Assembly (NCBI GenBank): GCA_902761055.1
Contig: CACWIS010000013.1
Span: 1 to 47,860 of the forward strand
DNA from: Oscillospiraceae bacterium
GTDB taxonomy: Bacteria > Bacillota > Clostridia > Oscillospirales > Oscillospiraceae
Direction: 5' to 3'
DNA length: 47,860 nt
Shown: positions 8,495 through 16,805 of the stretch, one piece after another
Position numbering within the stretch: position 1 is the stretch's first letter
Layout of the letters: every line of letters begins with the position of its first letter
Notes under the pieces: model-generated
What the model saw: only the letters and a program-made list of their open reading frames with translations
The model's database searches: none
What the model was told of the DNA's origin: nothing
Made by a program: the position numbers and the translations under genes

Positions 8495-8535
8495 GACCCG
8501 AAAGGGCGTCCGGCGGACGCCCTTTCGGGTCTTGT
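8495..8535 (+). terminator. Strong hairpin after guaB
   Basis: Eighteen-base perfect inverted repeat (8495-8512 / 8514-8531), followed by only a short, interrupted T run (cttgtgcc), so termination before cyuA may be partial. Confidence 0.7.
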
Positions 8536-8563
8536 GCCATTTCCGGAAAGAGAGGCATGAACC

Positions 8564-9841
8564 ATGAAAAAAAGCGATCTCTGCTACCAGCAGTACGTGC
8601 AGATCCTCCGAGAGGAGCTGCTGCCCGCGATGGGCTGTACCGAGCCCATCGCCGTGGCCTACGCCGCCGCAAAGGCGCGCGAGACGCTCGGCGCGGCGCC
8701 GGAGCGCATGCTCGTGGAGGCCAGCGGCAATATCATCAAAAACGTCAAGAGCGTCGTCGTGCCGAACACCGGCGGGCTCAAGGGCATCGCCGCCGCCGCG
8801 GCCGCGGGCGTCGCGGCCGGTGACGCCGGCGCCGAGCTGCAGGTGCTCGCCGCGATCACGCCGGACGGGATCGCGGCGATCGGAGACTGCCTCGCGAAAA
8901 CGCCCATCGAGGTCAGACACGCCGACACGCCGCACATCTTCGACATCGCCGTGAGCGTCTTCCGCGGCGAGCAGAGCGCCTACGTGCGCATCACGGACTT
9001 CCACACCAACATCGTCTGCATCCGCCGCAACGGCGAAACGCTGCTGGAAAAAGCGGAGGACGGCGGCGAGAAGGCCGCGCTGACCGACCGCGGCTGCCTG
9101 AGCGTGGAGAAGATCGTCGAGTTCGCCGACACGGTGGAGCTCGACGACGTGCGCGAGCTTCTCGAGCGGCAGATCGCCTACAACATGGCCATCGCCGAGG
9201 AGGGCCTGAAGAACGACTACGGCGCGAACATCGGCAAGACGCTCCTCAAGGGGCATGAGGACGACATGGGCTACAAGCTGCGCGCCTGGGCCGCCGCGGG
9301 CAGCGACGCGCGCATGAACGGCTGCGAAATGCCGGTCGTCATCAACTCCGGCAGCGGCAACCAGGGCATCACGACCTCCGTCCCGGTCATCGTCTACGCG
9401 CGCGAGACGGGCGCGAGCGAGGAGCAGCTGCTGCGCGCGCTGTGCGCGGCGAACCTCGTGACGATCCATATCAAGACCGGCATCGGCCGGCTCTCGGCCT
9501 ATTGCGGCGCGGTCAGCGCGGGCGCGGGCGCGGCCTCCGGCGTGGCCTATCTGCAGGGCGGCCGTTTCGAGGTGATCGCCCACACGATCGTCAACACCGT
9601 GGCCGTGACCTCCGGCATCGTCTGCGACGGCGCCAAGGCCAGCTGCGCGGCCAAGATCTCCGCGGCCGTGGACGCGGGACTGCTGGGCCTGTCCATGTAT
9701 CGCGGCGGCAACCAGTTCTACGGCGGCGACGGCATCGTCAAGAAGGGCGTCGAGCGCACGATCGAGATCGTCGGCAAGCTCGCCAGCCGCGGCATGGTCG
9801 AGACCGACAAGGAGATCATCCGCCTGATGATGGAGAACTGA
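8564..9841 (+). CDS. cyuA: L-cysteine desulfidase / UPF0597-type serine dehydratase-like Fe-S enzyme
   Basis: 425 aa, full family length. The family is a PLP-independent [4Fe-4S] lyase that breaks L-cysteine to pyruvate, ammonia and sulfide. Seen: Cys25 in PAMGCTEPIA (the position reported for the M. jannaschii enzyme), NTGGLKGIAAA, NSGSGNQGITTSVPV, and the C-terminal pair GIVCDGAKASCAAK giving the other cluster ligands. ATG at 8564 follows agagg. It sits between two terminators, downstream of guaB. With cysE/cysK and a desulfurase in the same window it suggests active cysteine turnover. A serine or other amino-acid substrate cannot be excluded. Confidence 0.87.
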   Translation: MKKSDLCYQQYVQILREELLPAMGCTEPIAVAYAAAKARETLGAAPERMLVEASGNIIKNVKSVVVPNTGGLKGIAAAAAAGVAAGDAGAELQVLAAITPDGIAAIGDCLAKTPIEVRHADTPHIFDIAVSVFRGEQSAYVRITDFHTNIVCIRRNGETLLEKAEDGGEKAALTDRGCLSVEKIVEFADTVELDDVRELLERQIAYNMAIAEEGLKNDYGANIGKTLLKGHEDDMGYKLRAWAAAGSDARMNGCEMPVVINSGSGNQGITTSVPVIVYARETGASEEQLLRALCAANLVTIHIKTGIGRLSAYCGAVSAGAGAASGVAYLQGGRFEVIAHTIVNTVAVTSGIVCDGAKASCAAKISAAVDAGLLGLSMYRGGNQFYGGDGIVKKGVERTIEIVGKLASRGMVETDKEIIRLMMEN

Positions 9842-9849
9842 GAGAAAGC

Positions 9850-9883
9850 GTGAAAAAAGCCCCCTCCCGGGGGCTTTTTTCAC
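9850..9883 (+). terminator. Terminator after cyuA
   Basis: GTGAAAAAAGCCCCC / GGGGGCTTTTTTCAC inverted repeat with T6 in the descending arm. Confidence 0.85.
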
Positions 9884-9899
9884 GCCCGCGCACCGGCGA

Positions 9900-9928
9900 T
9901 TGACGCGGCGCGCGGGGGCGGATATAAT
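9900..9928 (+). promoter_or_regulatory. Sigma-A promoter of the carboxylesterase gene
   Basis: TTGACG (9900-9905), 17-bp spacer, TATAAT (9923-9928). Confidence 0.82.
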
Positions 9929-9961
9929 GAAGAAAACGGTTTTTGAAACGGAGATCACGCT

Positions 9962-11722
9962 ATGAGAAAACGCTCCCCGGGCTTCTTCGTCGGCTTCTCG
10001 GCGCTGCTGCTGGTCATGCTGGCGGTGCTGGAGCTGAACAAGAACATGATCGCGGGCTGGCTGCTCTGCCTCGCCGCGGCCTGCGTCTATGTCCTGCTGT
10101 GCGGCCGGACGGAGCGCAGGGCGCTGCGCGCGCTGCTGCTCGTCGGCTGGATCGCGGCCTTTGCGCTCATCCTGTTCCTGACCCGGCCGCCGGTGAAGTA
10201 CGTCCCGGCCGTCGAGGGGAAGGAGCCCGCGCGCTCGGAGACCGTGCTGACGCGCAAGGGCAAGGTGCAGGGCGTCGTCACGGCCGACGGCGCGGTGGAG
10301 GTCTTCGCGGGCATCCCCTACGCCAAGGCTCCGACGGGCGAGCTGCGCTGGCGCGCGCCGCAGCCGGCCTCGAGCTGGCCCGGCACGCTGATCTGCGATC
10401 ACTTTCAGGCCATGAGCATGCAGCCGACCAATCTGCCGATCTATGATTCCCTCGCGCGGATCATCGGCTATCACGACTACCGGATCTCGCTGACGGACAA
10501 CTACGTCCCGCCGGTCAGCGAGGATTCGCTCTACATCAATCTCTGGCGTCCGAAGGGGGCGGAGGGGCCGCTGCCGGTGCTCGTCTTCATCCACGGCGGC
10601 TCGCTGCAGACCGGTCAGCCCTGGTACGCCGACTACAGCGGCGAGGGCCTCGCGCGCGAGGGCGTGATCGCCCTCAACATGGGTTACCGACTCGGCGTGT
10701 TCGGCTACCTCGCCGACGAGGAGCTGCTCGCGGAGAGCGGCACGACCGGCAACTACGGCATGCTCGACCAGATCGCGGCGCTCGAGTGGGTGCGGGACAA
10801 CATCGCGGCCTTCGGCGGCGACCCGGACAACGTCACGCTCGCCGGCGAGTCGGCCGGGGCGGCCGCGGTCAGCGCGCTGTGCGCCTCGCCGCTGGCGGAG
10901 GGCCTGTTCCGGCGCGTGATCCTCGAGAGCTCGACCGTCGCTTCCGTCGAGCCGCCGCACTCCTTCCGCCTGCTCGACGAGGCGCTGCAGAGCGGGCGCG
11001 GGCTCAAAGCGCGTTACGGCGCGGCGAGCGTCGCCGAGCTGCGGGCCCTGCCGGCCGAAAAGCTGGTCGGCGAGGCGGAGACGCAGCACCACATGACCGT
11101 GGACGGTTACGCCCTGACCGAGACGCCGTACGAGTCCTACCGCCGCGGCGCGTTCAACGAGACGGCGATCCTCCACGGCTACAACAGCGAGGAGAGCGCC
11201 CCCTTCGTGATGTTCTCGCAGGCGAAGCTGAAGGATTACGAGGAACGCATCCGCCGCTATTTCGGCGAGCGCACCGACGAGGTGCTCGCGATCTATCCGG
11301 CCGCGACGGACGACGAGGCGAAGGCGTACTGGGCAGAGATCTACGGCGCGGTCTTCTTCGACTATCCGCACTACTGCCTCAACCGCCTGGCCGCAGACAA
11401 CGGCATCCCGGTCTGGGAGTATTATTTCTCCAAGAGCAACGGCCGTCTCGGCGCCTGGCACAGCGGCGAGGAGGTCTACTGCTACGGCAATATCCCCGAG
11501 GGCTCGAAGCTCTACGACGCGCGGGACCGCGAGCTGAGCGCGCAGATGCTCTCTTACTGGGCGAACTTCGCGCGCGGCGGGAACCCCAACGGCGCGGGGC
11601 TGCCGCAGTGGGAGCTCAACCGCGATTCGTCGCGGCTGATGGAGTTCGGCGACGAGACAGGGATGATCGACGAGCGCGAGCACGCGCTGTTCGCGGTGCT
11701 GGACAAAATGCAGGGCTGGTGA
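9962..11722 (+). CDS. Type-B carboxylesterase with N-terminal membrane anchor
   Basis: 586 aa alpha/beta hydrolase of the carboxylesterase/cholinesterase family. Residues 1-75 hold about three hydrophobic segments (GFSALLLVMLAVLEL, GWLLCLAAACVYVLLCG, ALLLVGWIAAFALILFL), then the catalytic domain: VFAGIPYAKAPTGELRWRAP, VLVFIHGGSL (oxyanion hole), nucleophile Ser297 in AGESAGAAAV, the acid in YNSEESAPF, and the His in AWHSGEEVYCYG. Topology would place the enzyme outside the membrane. Single gene with its own promoter and terminator. Substrate unknown; xenobiotic or acyl esters are typical of the family. Confidence 0.88.
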   Translation: MRKRSPGFFVGFSALLLVMLAVLELNKNMIAGWLLCLAAACVYVLLCGRTERRALRALLLVGWIAAFALILFLTRPPVKYVPAVEGKEPARSETVLTRKGKVQGVVTADGAVEVFAGIPYAKAPTGELRWRAPQPASSWPGTLICDHFQAMSMQPTNLPIYDSLARIIGYHDYRISLTDNYVPPVSEDSLYINLWRPKGAEGPLPVLVFIHGGSLQTGQPWYADYSGEGLAREGVIALNMGYRLGVFGYLADEELLAESGTTGNYGMLDQIAALEWVRDNIAAFGGDPDNVTLAGESAGAAAVSALCASPLAEGLFRRVILESSTVASVEPPHSFRLLDEALQSGRGLKARYGAASVAELRALPAEKLVGEAETQHHMTVDGYALTETPYESYRRGAFNETAILHGYNSEESAPFVMFSQAKLKDYEERIRRYFGERTDEVLAIYPAATDDEAKAYWAEIYGAVFFDYPHYCLNRLAADNGIPVWEYYFSKSNGRLGAWHSGEEVYCYGNIPEGSKLYDARDRELSAQMLSYWANFARGGNPNGAGLPQWELNRDSSRLMEFGDETGMIDEREHALFAVLDKMQGW

Positions 11723-11741
11723 CGACCCGGCCCAAAACGGC

Positions 11742-11778
11742 AAAAAAAGAAGTGAGCGATCGCTCACTTCTTTTTTTT
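11742..11778. terminator. Bidirectional terminator
   Basis: Perfect 22-bp palindrome (11749-11770) flanked by A7 and T8, between the convergent esterase and PAP2 genes. Confidence 0.92.
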
Positions 11779-11790
11779 ATCCGATTCGGA

Positions 11791-12711
11791 TCACGCCTCT
11801 TTCTTTTTCCCGATCCTGTCGAAGAGCATCGGGTAGATCGCGATGTCGACGAAGAGGATAATCGCGTAGCGCAGCGTGCGCACGAGATAGGCCGCGAGGG
11901 TGCCGGAGTCGAGGAAGGCGGAGGAGAAGGGCAGCTTGAGCACGATGTTGAGCCCGAAATAGACCGCCACGCCGCCGGCGAGGCGCAGGAGGATCTTCCA
12001 CCACACGCGGGTGCTTCGGAATTTCACGTAACGCTCCTCAAAGAGGTTGCCCGCGAAGAAGCCGACCATCATGCCGAAGGAGCTGAAATAGTCGTTCGTC
12101 CGGCAGTAGAAGAAGCCGGGGAGAGCCGTGAGGGTCAGCAGCAGGTAAAAGACCCATTTGTGCCGGAACTTCCGCCCGACGACGGACACGAGGAAGATCG
12201 CAAGCACGCCGAGCAGCCAGCCGCAGAGCACGTCCGTGGGGTAGTGCGCGCCGACGCAGAAGCGCGAAACGCCGACGAGCAGCGGGATCACGACCGCGAT
12301 CGCCCGGGCCCAGCCCTTTTTCACGAACGCGCCGATCGAGCCGTAGGTCGCGACGGCGCCTGCGGAATGGCCGCTGGGGAAGGAGAAGCCCTGCGCGGCG
12401 ATGTCGTACATGTCCGCGCTCGGATCGACGATCTTGAGACATTTCACCGGCGTGTCGAAATAGGGGCGGCGGCGCAGCGCGATGTTCTTGGCCATCGGAT
12501 TCCACACGTTGGTCATGCAGAAGTTGGCGCCGATGAACACGCCCAGCTCCTTGTTCCAGCACCAGTAGCAAAAGCCCATGACGAGGATCAGGATCATCTC
12601 CTCGCCAAAGGCCGAGCAGAGCGAGGCGAGCTTGACGCCGAAGGACCCCAGATGCGCCTGGAGCCACAGCATCAGAGCGACTTCCCAGTCAAAATAAAAA
12701 ACGTTTCCCAT
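11791..12711 (-). CDS. PAP2-superfamily membrane phosphatase
   Basis: 306 aa, multi-pass (at least six hydrophobic helices). Acid phosphatase motifs: KNIALRRRPYF (motif 1 region), FSFPSGHSAGAVA (motif 2) and SRFCVGAHYPTDVLCG (motif 3). Family members dephosphorylate lipid pyrophosphates, for example undecaprenyl pyrophosphate to recycle the cell-wall carrier. It is the last gene of the envelope operon, 18 bp after the YdcF-like gene, and ATG at 12711 follows gagagg. The cell-wall context (SEDS, PBP) favours undecaprenyl-PP recycling; phosphatidic acid is an alternative. Confidence 0.88.
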   Translation of the reverse strand: MGNVFYFDWEVALMLWLQAHLGSFGVKLASLCSAFGEEMILILVMGFCYWCWNKELGVFIGANFCMTNVWNPMAKNIALRRRPYFDTPVKCLKIVDPSADMYDIAAQGFSFPSGHSAGAVATYGSIGAFVKKGWARAIAVVIPLLVGVSRFCVGAHYPTDVLCGWLLGVLAIFLVSVVGRKFRHKWVFYLLLTLTALPGFFYCRTNDYFSSFGMMVGFFAGNLFEERYVKFRSTRVWWKILLRLAGGVAVYFGLNIVLKLPFSSAFLDSGTLAAYLVRTLRYAIILFVDIAIYPMLFDRIGKKKEA

Positions 12712-12729
12712 CTTGTTACCTCTCTATGT

Positions 12730-13611
12730 TCAGTTTCCGAATACCCAGAAATGCGTCACGCCGAAGGCCTCGCGGATGAAGTAGTTGAGCATGACGAAGA
12801 AGTAGCCCCAGGGCGCGGCGACGCCCGCGGCGTCCGTCACGCCGAGCTTTTGCGCGAAGAGCTTGGCGCGGTAGAGGTGGTACGCGCTCGAGACGATCGC
12901 GACCTTGCCCTGCGGCTCGTCGCCGCGCGCGCGGATGATCGCAAAGGAGTTTTTGAGGTTCTCCTCCGTGGAGGTCGCCTCCGTCTCGACGAGGATGCGC
13001 GCGGGATCGACCCCGTGCGCCGTCATCCAGTCGTACATGGCCTGCCCCTCGGTCACGGTCTCGCCCGGACCCATGCCGCCCGAGACGACGGCGACGGAAT
13101 CCGGGTATCGCGCGAGGTAATCCATCGCGCCCTCCATCCGGCGGATCAGCGTCAGCGAGGGCTGATCGCCGTAGACCGCCGCGCCGAGAACGATGAGATA
13201 ATCGCGCTCCGGCTCCGGGTCGGTGCGCGCGTTTTTGATGACGAAGCTCTCGACGAAGCAGAAGTAGGCGAGCCCGAGGCACACCAGCGCCACGACGAGC
13301 TTCCACAGCGCGGCGGGCAGAAAGCGGTGCAGCACGACGAGCGCCGCGACGAACAGCAGCGCGTAGCCCCACCAGGCGTAGCCGCGCACGGCGAAGCGCA
13401 GGACCAGCGCCGCGGCCGTGAGCGCGCCGGCGACCGCGACCCAGTTCTTCCGGATCTTCCAGAGCGCGACGCACCCGGCGCACACGCCCGCGGCGCCGAT
13501 CACGTAGGCGGGCGTATAGACGAGCGCGCCGAAACGCAGCGCGAGCGCCGATATGACCAGCGCCGCGGCGAGGGCGAGCCAGACGAGCGCATCCTTTTTT
13601 ACATCCTTCAT
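12730..13611 (-). CDS. YdcF-like protein (DUF218, ElyC/SanA family)
   Basis: 293 aa: about four N-terminal membrane helices (residues 8-125), then a DUF218 domain with DYLIVLGAAVYGDQPSL, VAVVSGGMGPGETVTEG, ILVETEATSTEENLKNS and IVSSAYHLYRAK, all in family order. Known relatives (ElyC, SanA) affect peptidoglycan or envelope lipid-carrier metabolism. ATG at 13611 overlaps the ABC-F stop codon (ATGA) and is preceded by gggagg, so I prefer it to the longer frame at 13629. Exact enzymatic role is not established. Confidence 0.85.
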   Translation of the reverse strand: MKDVKKDALVWLALAAALVISALALRFGALVYTPAYVIGAAGVCAGCVALWKIRKNWVAVAGALTAAALVLRFAVRGYAWWGYALLFVAALVVLHRFLPAALWKLVVALVCLGLAYFCFVESFVIKNARTDPEPERDYLIVLGAAVYGDQPSLTLIRRMEGAMDYLARYPDSVAVVSGGMGPGETVTEGQAMYDWMTAHGVDPARILVETEATSTEENLKNSFAIIRARGDEPQGKVAIVSSAYHLYRAKLFAQKLGVTDAAGVAAPWGYFFVMLNYFIREAFGVTHFWVFGN

Positions 13612-15479
13612 GCGTTCAGCTCCTCCCATTTTTCATACAGCGCCATCAGGCGCCGGTCGAGTTCTTCCTTTTTTGCTCCGAGCTCGAGCAGCTTTTCGTA
13701 ATCGCTGCCGTACTCCTCGGCCTCGCGGTCGAGCGCGGCGATCTTCTCCTCGAGCGCGGCGATCTCCCGCTCCGTTTTTGCGATCAGTCGCTCGGCGTTG
13801 GCCGGGCGCGGCGGGCGCGTGTCGCGGTTTTCCTTCTTTTCGGCCTTCGCCGCGCTGCGGCTGAAGACCGCCTGGCGCTCGCGCCATTGGCGGAATTCCT
13901 CCCAGCCGCCGCGAAAGTCGGTGAGGCTGCCGTTTTCCAGCGACCAGATGCGCGTGGCGAACTTCTCGATGAAATAGCGGTCGTGCGAGACGAAGAGCAG
14001 CGTCTGCTCATAGTCCTCCAGCGCGTCCTCCATCCATTCGCGGCTGGCGATGTCGAGATGGTTGGTCGGCTCGTCGAGGACGAGCAGGTTGATCTCGCCG
14101 CCCATGAGCATGCACAGCCGCAACCGGCTCTTCTCGCCGCCGGAGAGCGAGCCGACGGTCTTGAACACGTCCTCGCCGCGGAAGCCGAAGGCCGCGAGCC
14201 GGTCGCGCGCCTCCTGCGGCTGGACGCGGCAGTCCCAGAGCATCGTGTCGAGCATCGTGCGGCGCTCGTCCGTGAAGCGGACGATCTGCGGCAGATAGGC
14301 CGCGCGGATCGCCGGACCGCGGTAGATGTAGCCGGCGTCCGGTTCTTCCTCGCCCATGAGCAGCCGGAGGAAGGTCGTCTTGCCCGCGCCGTTGTCGCCG
14401 ACGAGGGCGATGCGCTCGCCGCCCGTGACCTCCAGCGAGACGCCGGAGAAGAGCACGCGCCCGGCGAAGCCCTTTTCGAGCCCCTCCGCGACGATCGCCT
14501 CGTCGCCGGAGAACTCGCGCTCCCGGAACTTGACCGAGAGCCTGCGCGCCTCCGCGGGCTTCTCGCTCTGCGAGAGACGCTCGATGCGCTTTTCCATCGA
14601 GAAGGCGCGCTTGTGCAGCTTGTCCGCGCCCATGAAGGCCCAGAGGTGCAGCTTGTCCGCCGCACGCTGCAGCTGCTCGATCTTCGCCTGATCCTTCTCG
14701 TACTGCCGGAGCTTCTCCTCAAAGCGGCGCTGCCGCTCGACGACGTAGAAGCTGTAATTGCCGCTGTAAAACTCGGCCCTGCCGTCCACGATCTCGATGC
14801 AGCGCTGCGCCGCGACGTCGAGAAAATAGCGGTCGTGGCTGATCGAGAGCACCGTGCCCTTGAAGCGGCGGATGTACTCCTCCAGCCACTCCGCGGCGTG
14901 GAGGTCGAGATGGTTGGTCGGCTCGTCGAGCAGGAGGATGTCGGTGTCCTCAAGGAGCAGCCGCGCGAGGTTCACGCGCGTCCGCTCGCCGCCGGAGAGC
15001 GTGTCAAAGGGCTGGGAGCGCATGGCGGGCGTGATGTCGAGACCGTTCGCGACGCGGCTGCGCTCGCTGTCCATCTCCCAGCCGCCGAGACGGCGGAAGT
15101 CGTCCGAGAGCGTGTCGTATTCCCGCAGCAGGGCGGGGGAGGCGTCGTGCGCCATCAGCGCGCCGAGCTCCTCGAGCCGCCGGGAGATGCCGTAGAGCCG
15201 CCGCTGCGCGTCGCGCAGCACATCCTCGGTCGTCCAGCCCTCCGGAAAGACCGGGATCTGGGAGATCAGCCCGATCCGCCGTCCGGGCGCGACCCTGGCC
15301 TCGCCCGCGTCCGGCTCGAGCTCGCCGCAGAGGATGCGCAGGAGCGTCGTCTTGCCGCAGCCGTTCGGGCCGAGGATGCCGATATGCTCGCCGGAGTTGA
15401 CCGTGAAGGACAGCCCGTCGAGGATCTTTTTGCCGACCTCGAAGGACTTTTCGAGGCCGCTGACCGTAATGTCTATCAT
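13608..15479 (-). CDS. ABC-F family ATPase
   Basis: 623 aa soluble protein with two ATPase domains and no membrane segment. Seen: Walker A GILGPNGCGKTTLLR and ALVGDNGAGKTTFLR, signatures TLSGGERTRVNLA and SLSGGEKSRLRL, Walker B LLLDEPTNHLDLHA and LVLDEPTNHLDIAS, an Arg/Lys/Glu-rich inter-domain linker (EKDQAKIEQLQRAADK and on), and a C-terminal coiled coil (KTEREIAALEEKIAALDR and on). ABC-F proteins act on ribosomes (translation factors or antibiotic protection). The C-terminal coil resembles Uup/YdiF types. It follows the PBP gene by 6 bp and overlaps the YdcF-like gene. Confidence 0.93.
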   Translation of the reverse strand: MIDITVSGLEKSFEVGKKILDGLSFTVNSGEHIGILGPNGCGKTTLLRILCGELEPDAGEARVAPGRRIGLISQIPVFPEGWTTEDVLRDAQRRLYGISRRLEELGALMAHDASPALLREYDTLSDDFRRLGGWEMDSERSRVANGLDITPAMRSQPFDTLSGGERTRVNLARLLLEDTDILLLDEPTNHLDLHAAEWLEEYIRRFKGTVLSISHDRYFLDVAAQRCIEIVDGRAEFYSGNYSFYVVERQRRFEEKLRQYEKDQAKIEQLQRAADKLHLWAFMGADKLHKRAFSMEKRIERLSQSEKPAEARRLSVKFREREFSGDEAIVAEGLEKGFAGRVLFSGVSLEVTGGERIALVGDNGAGKTTFLRLLMGEEEPDAGYIYRGPAIRAAYLPQIVRFTDERRTMLDTMLWDCRVQPQEARDRLAAFGFRGEDVFKTVGSLSGGEKSRLRLCMLMGGEINLLVLDEPTNHLDIASREWMEDALEDYEQTLLFVSHDRYFIEKFATRIWSLENGSLTDFRGGWEEFRQWRERQAVFSRSAAKAEKKENRDTRPPRPANAERLIAKTEREIAALEEKIAALDREAEEYGSDYEKLLELGAKKEELDRRLMALYEKWEELNA

Positions 15480-15485
15480 AATCTG

Positions 15486-16805
15486 TCAACCTTGTCCGTT
15501 TCCGTCGCTTGCGATCGCCGCCTGCAGCATCCGGTTTGCGACCGGGGCCGCGGCCTGCAGCCCGCCGCCGCCGCGCTCGATGACGACCACGAAGGCGTAG
15601 GGATGCCGCGGATCGTCGAGAAAGCCCGTGAACCAGGCGTGCGAGCTGCCGTCGCCGGTCTCGGCCGTGCCGGTCTTGGCGCAGAGATGCGAGATGCCGG
15701 GGAAGCTGTGCGCGGGATCATAGTGCGTCACGACGTTGTAGCTCATCATTTCTTTCAGCTTCGACGCCGTCGAGGCCTCCAGAAGCCGCGTCTCCGCGGG
15801 GGGCTCGTCCGTGAGGATCAGCCGCGGCTCGGCCAGCACGCCGCCGTTGGCGATCGCCGCGACGTAGCGCAGCATCGCAAAAGGACAGACGAGGTCGGTG
15901 GACTGGCCGATGCCCGACCAGGCCAGCTCGGGATCGCCCGCGTACTGCGTGCGGTAGCTGCCCGCAACGGAGGGGATGCCGTCAAGCTCGTGGCCGTCGA
16001 GAAAGCCGTAGGCCTTCACATGCTCATAGAGGCTGTTGTAGCCGGCCGCCACCGCGATCTGCGCAAAGGCGCAGTTGCAGGAGTTGGCCATCGCCTCCTC
16101 GACGCTCTGCTCGCCGTGCACGCCGCTGCAGCGGATGTCCACGCTGCCGATCGTGTATTCGCCCTCGCAGAGGAAGCGGCGGCTGTACAGATCCGGCACG
16201 TCCTCGATCGCGGCGGCCGCGGTCACCAGCTTGAACACCGAGCCGGGGGCGAAGCTCGCAGAGAGACAGCGGTTGATGAAGGCGCTCTCGGCCACGGGGA
16301 CCTCGCCGTTGATCGGGTCGACCGAGGGCGCGCTGACCATGGCCAGCACCTCGCCCGTGCGGTAGTTCATCAGCATGGCCGCGCCGCGGCGGTTGTAGCC
16401 CACGGCGAAATAGGCCGTGCGGCAGAGAGAGGAGTCCACCGTCAGCGTGAACTGTTTGGGCTCCTTCTTCGTCGTTCCGGAGAGCAGATCGTATTCCTGC
16501 ATGCGGTCCCAGTAGGCGCTCAGCGCGCCGGTGCCGCTGCGGTCCCAGTAGTCGCCGGTGATGTGATAGCAGGCCACGCGGATCTCGGGATCGGCGGAAA
16601 AGGCGTTCTTCGTCGCGTCGAAGGAGGCCAGCAGCACGCCGTTGCGGTCGCGCAGCTCGCCGCCCGCGCCGGAGTTGGCGTTCGCAAAGTACAGCGCCCA
16701 GCTCCGTCCCTCGTCGACGTAGCGCAGCACGAAAACCGTCATGCCGAAAACGATCGCGAGGGCGAGCAGCAGCACGGAGAAGGCGCGCCGTGTGATCTTG
16801 GTCAT
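15486..16805 (-). CDS. Penicillin-binding transpeptidase (class B-like, PbpA/FtsI type)
   Basis: 439 aa with one N-terminal membrane helix (FSVLLLALAIVFGMTVFVL), a short linker domain and a transpeptidase domain. Seen: GGELRDRNGVLLASF, the SxxK box in FAPGSVFKLVTAAAA, SxN as SCN in ANSCNCAFAQ, and CAKTGTAETGDGS (KTG). It lacks the large dimerisation module of FtsI, as in actinobacterial PbpA. ATG at 16805 overlaps the SEDS gene stop (ATGA), so it is coupled with its likely SEDS glycosyltransferase partner. Role: peptide cross-linking outside the membrane during elongation, division or sporulation; which of these is not clear. Confidence 0.92.
   Translation of the reverse strand: MTKITRRAFSVLLLALAIVFGMTVFVLRYVDEGRSWALYFANANSGAGGELRDRNGVLLASFDATKNAFSADPEIRVACYHITGDYWDRSGTGALSAYWDRMQEYDLLSGTTKKEPKQFTLTVDSSLCRTAYFAVGYNRRGAAMLMNYRTGEVLAMVSAPSVDPINGEVPVAESAFINRCLSASFAPGSVFKLVTAAAAIEDVPDLYSRRFLCEGEYTIGSVDIRCSGVHGEQSVEEAMANSCNCAFAQIAVAAGYNSLYEHVKAYGFLDGHELDGIPSVAGSYRTQYAGDPELAWSGIGQSTDLVCPFAMLRYVAAIANGGVLAEPRLILTDEPPAETRLLEASTASKLKEMMSYNVVTHYDPAHSFPGISHLCAKTGTAETGDGSSHAWFTGFLDDPRHPYAFVVVIERGGGGLQAAAPVANRMLQAAIASDGNGQG

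Noticed and set aside
8489-11767. A 1092-codon open frame on the minus strand
   Set aside because: It is antisense to cyuA and the esterase, both of which show clear motifs, and its Arg/Ala/His-rich translation has no domain pattern; a GC-bias shadow.
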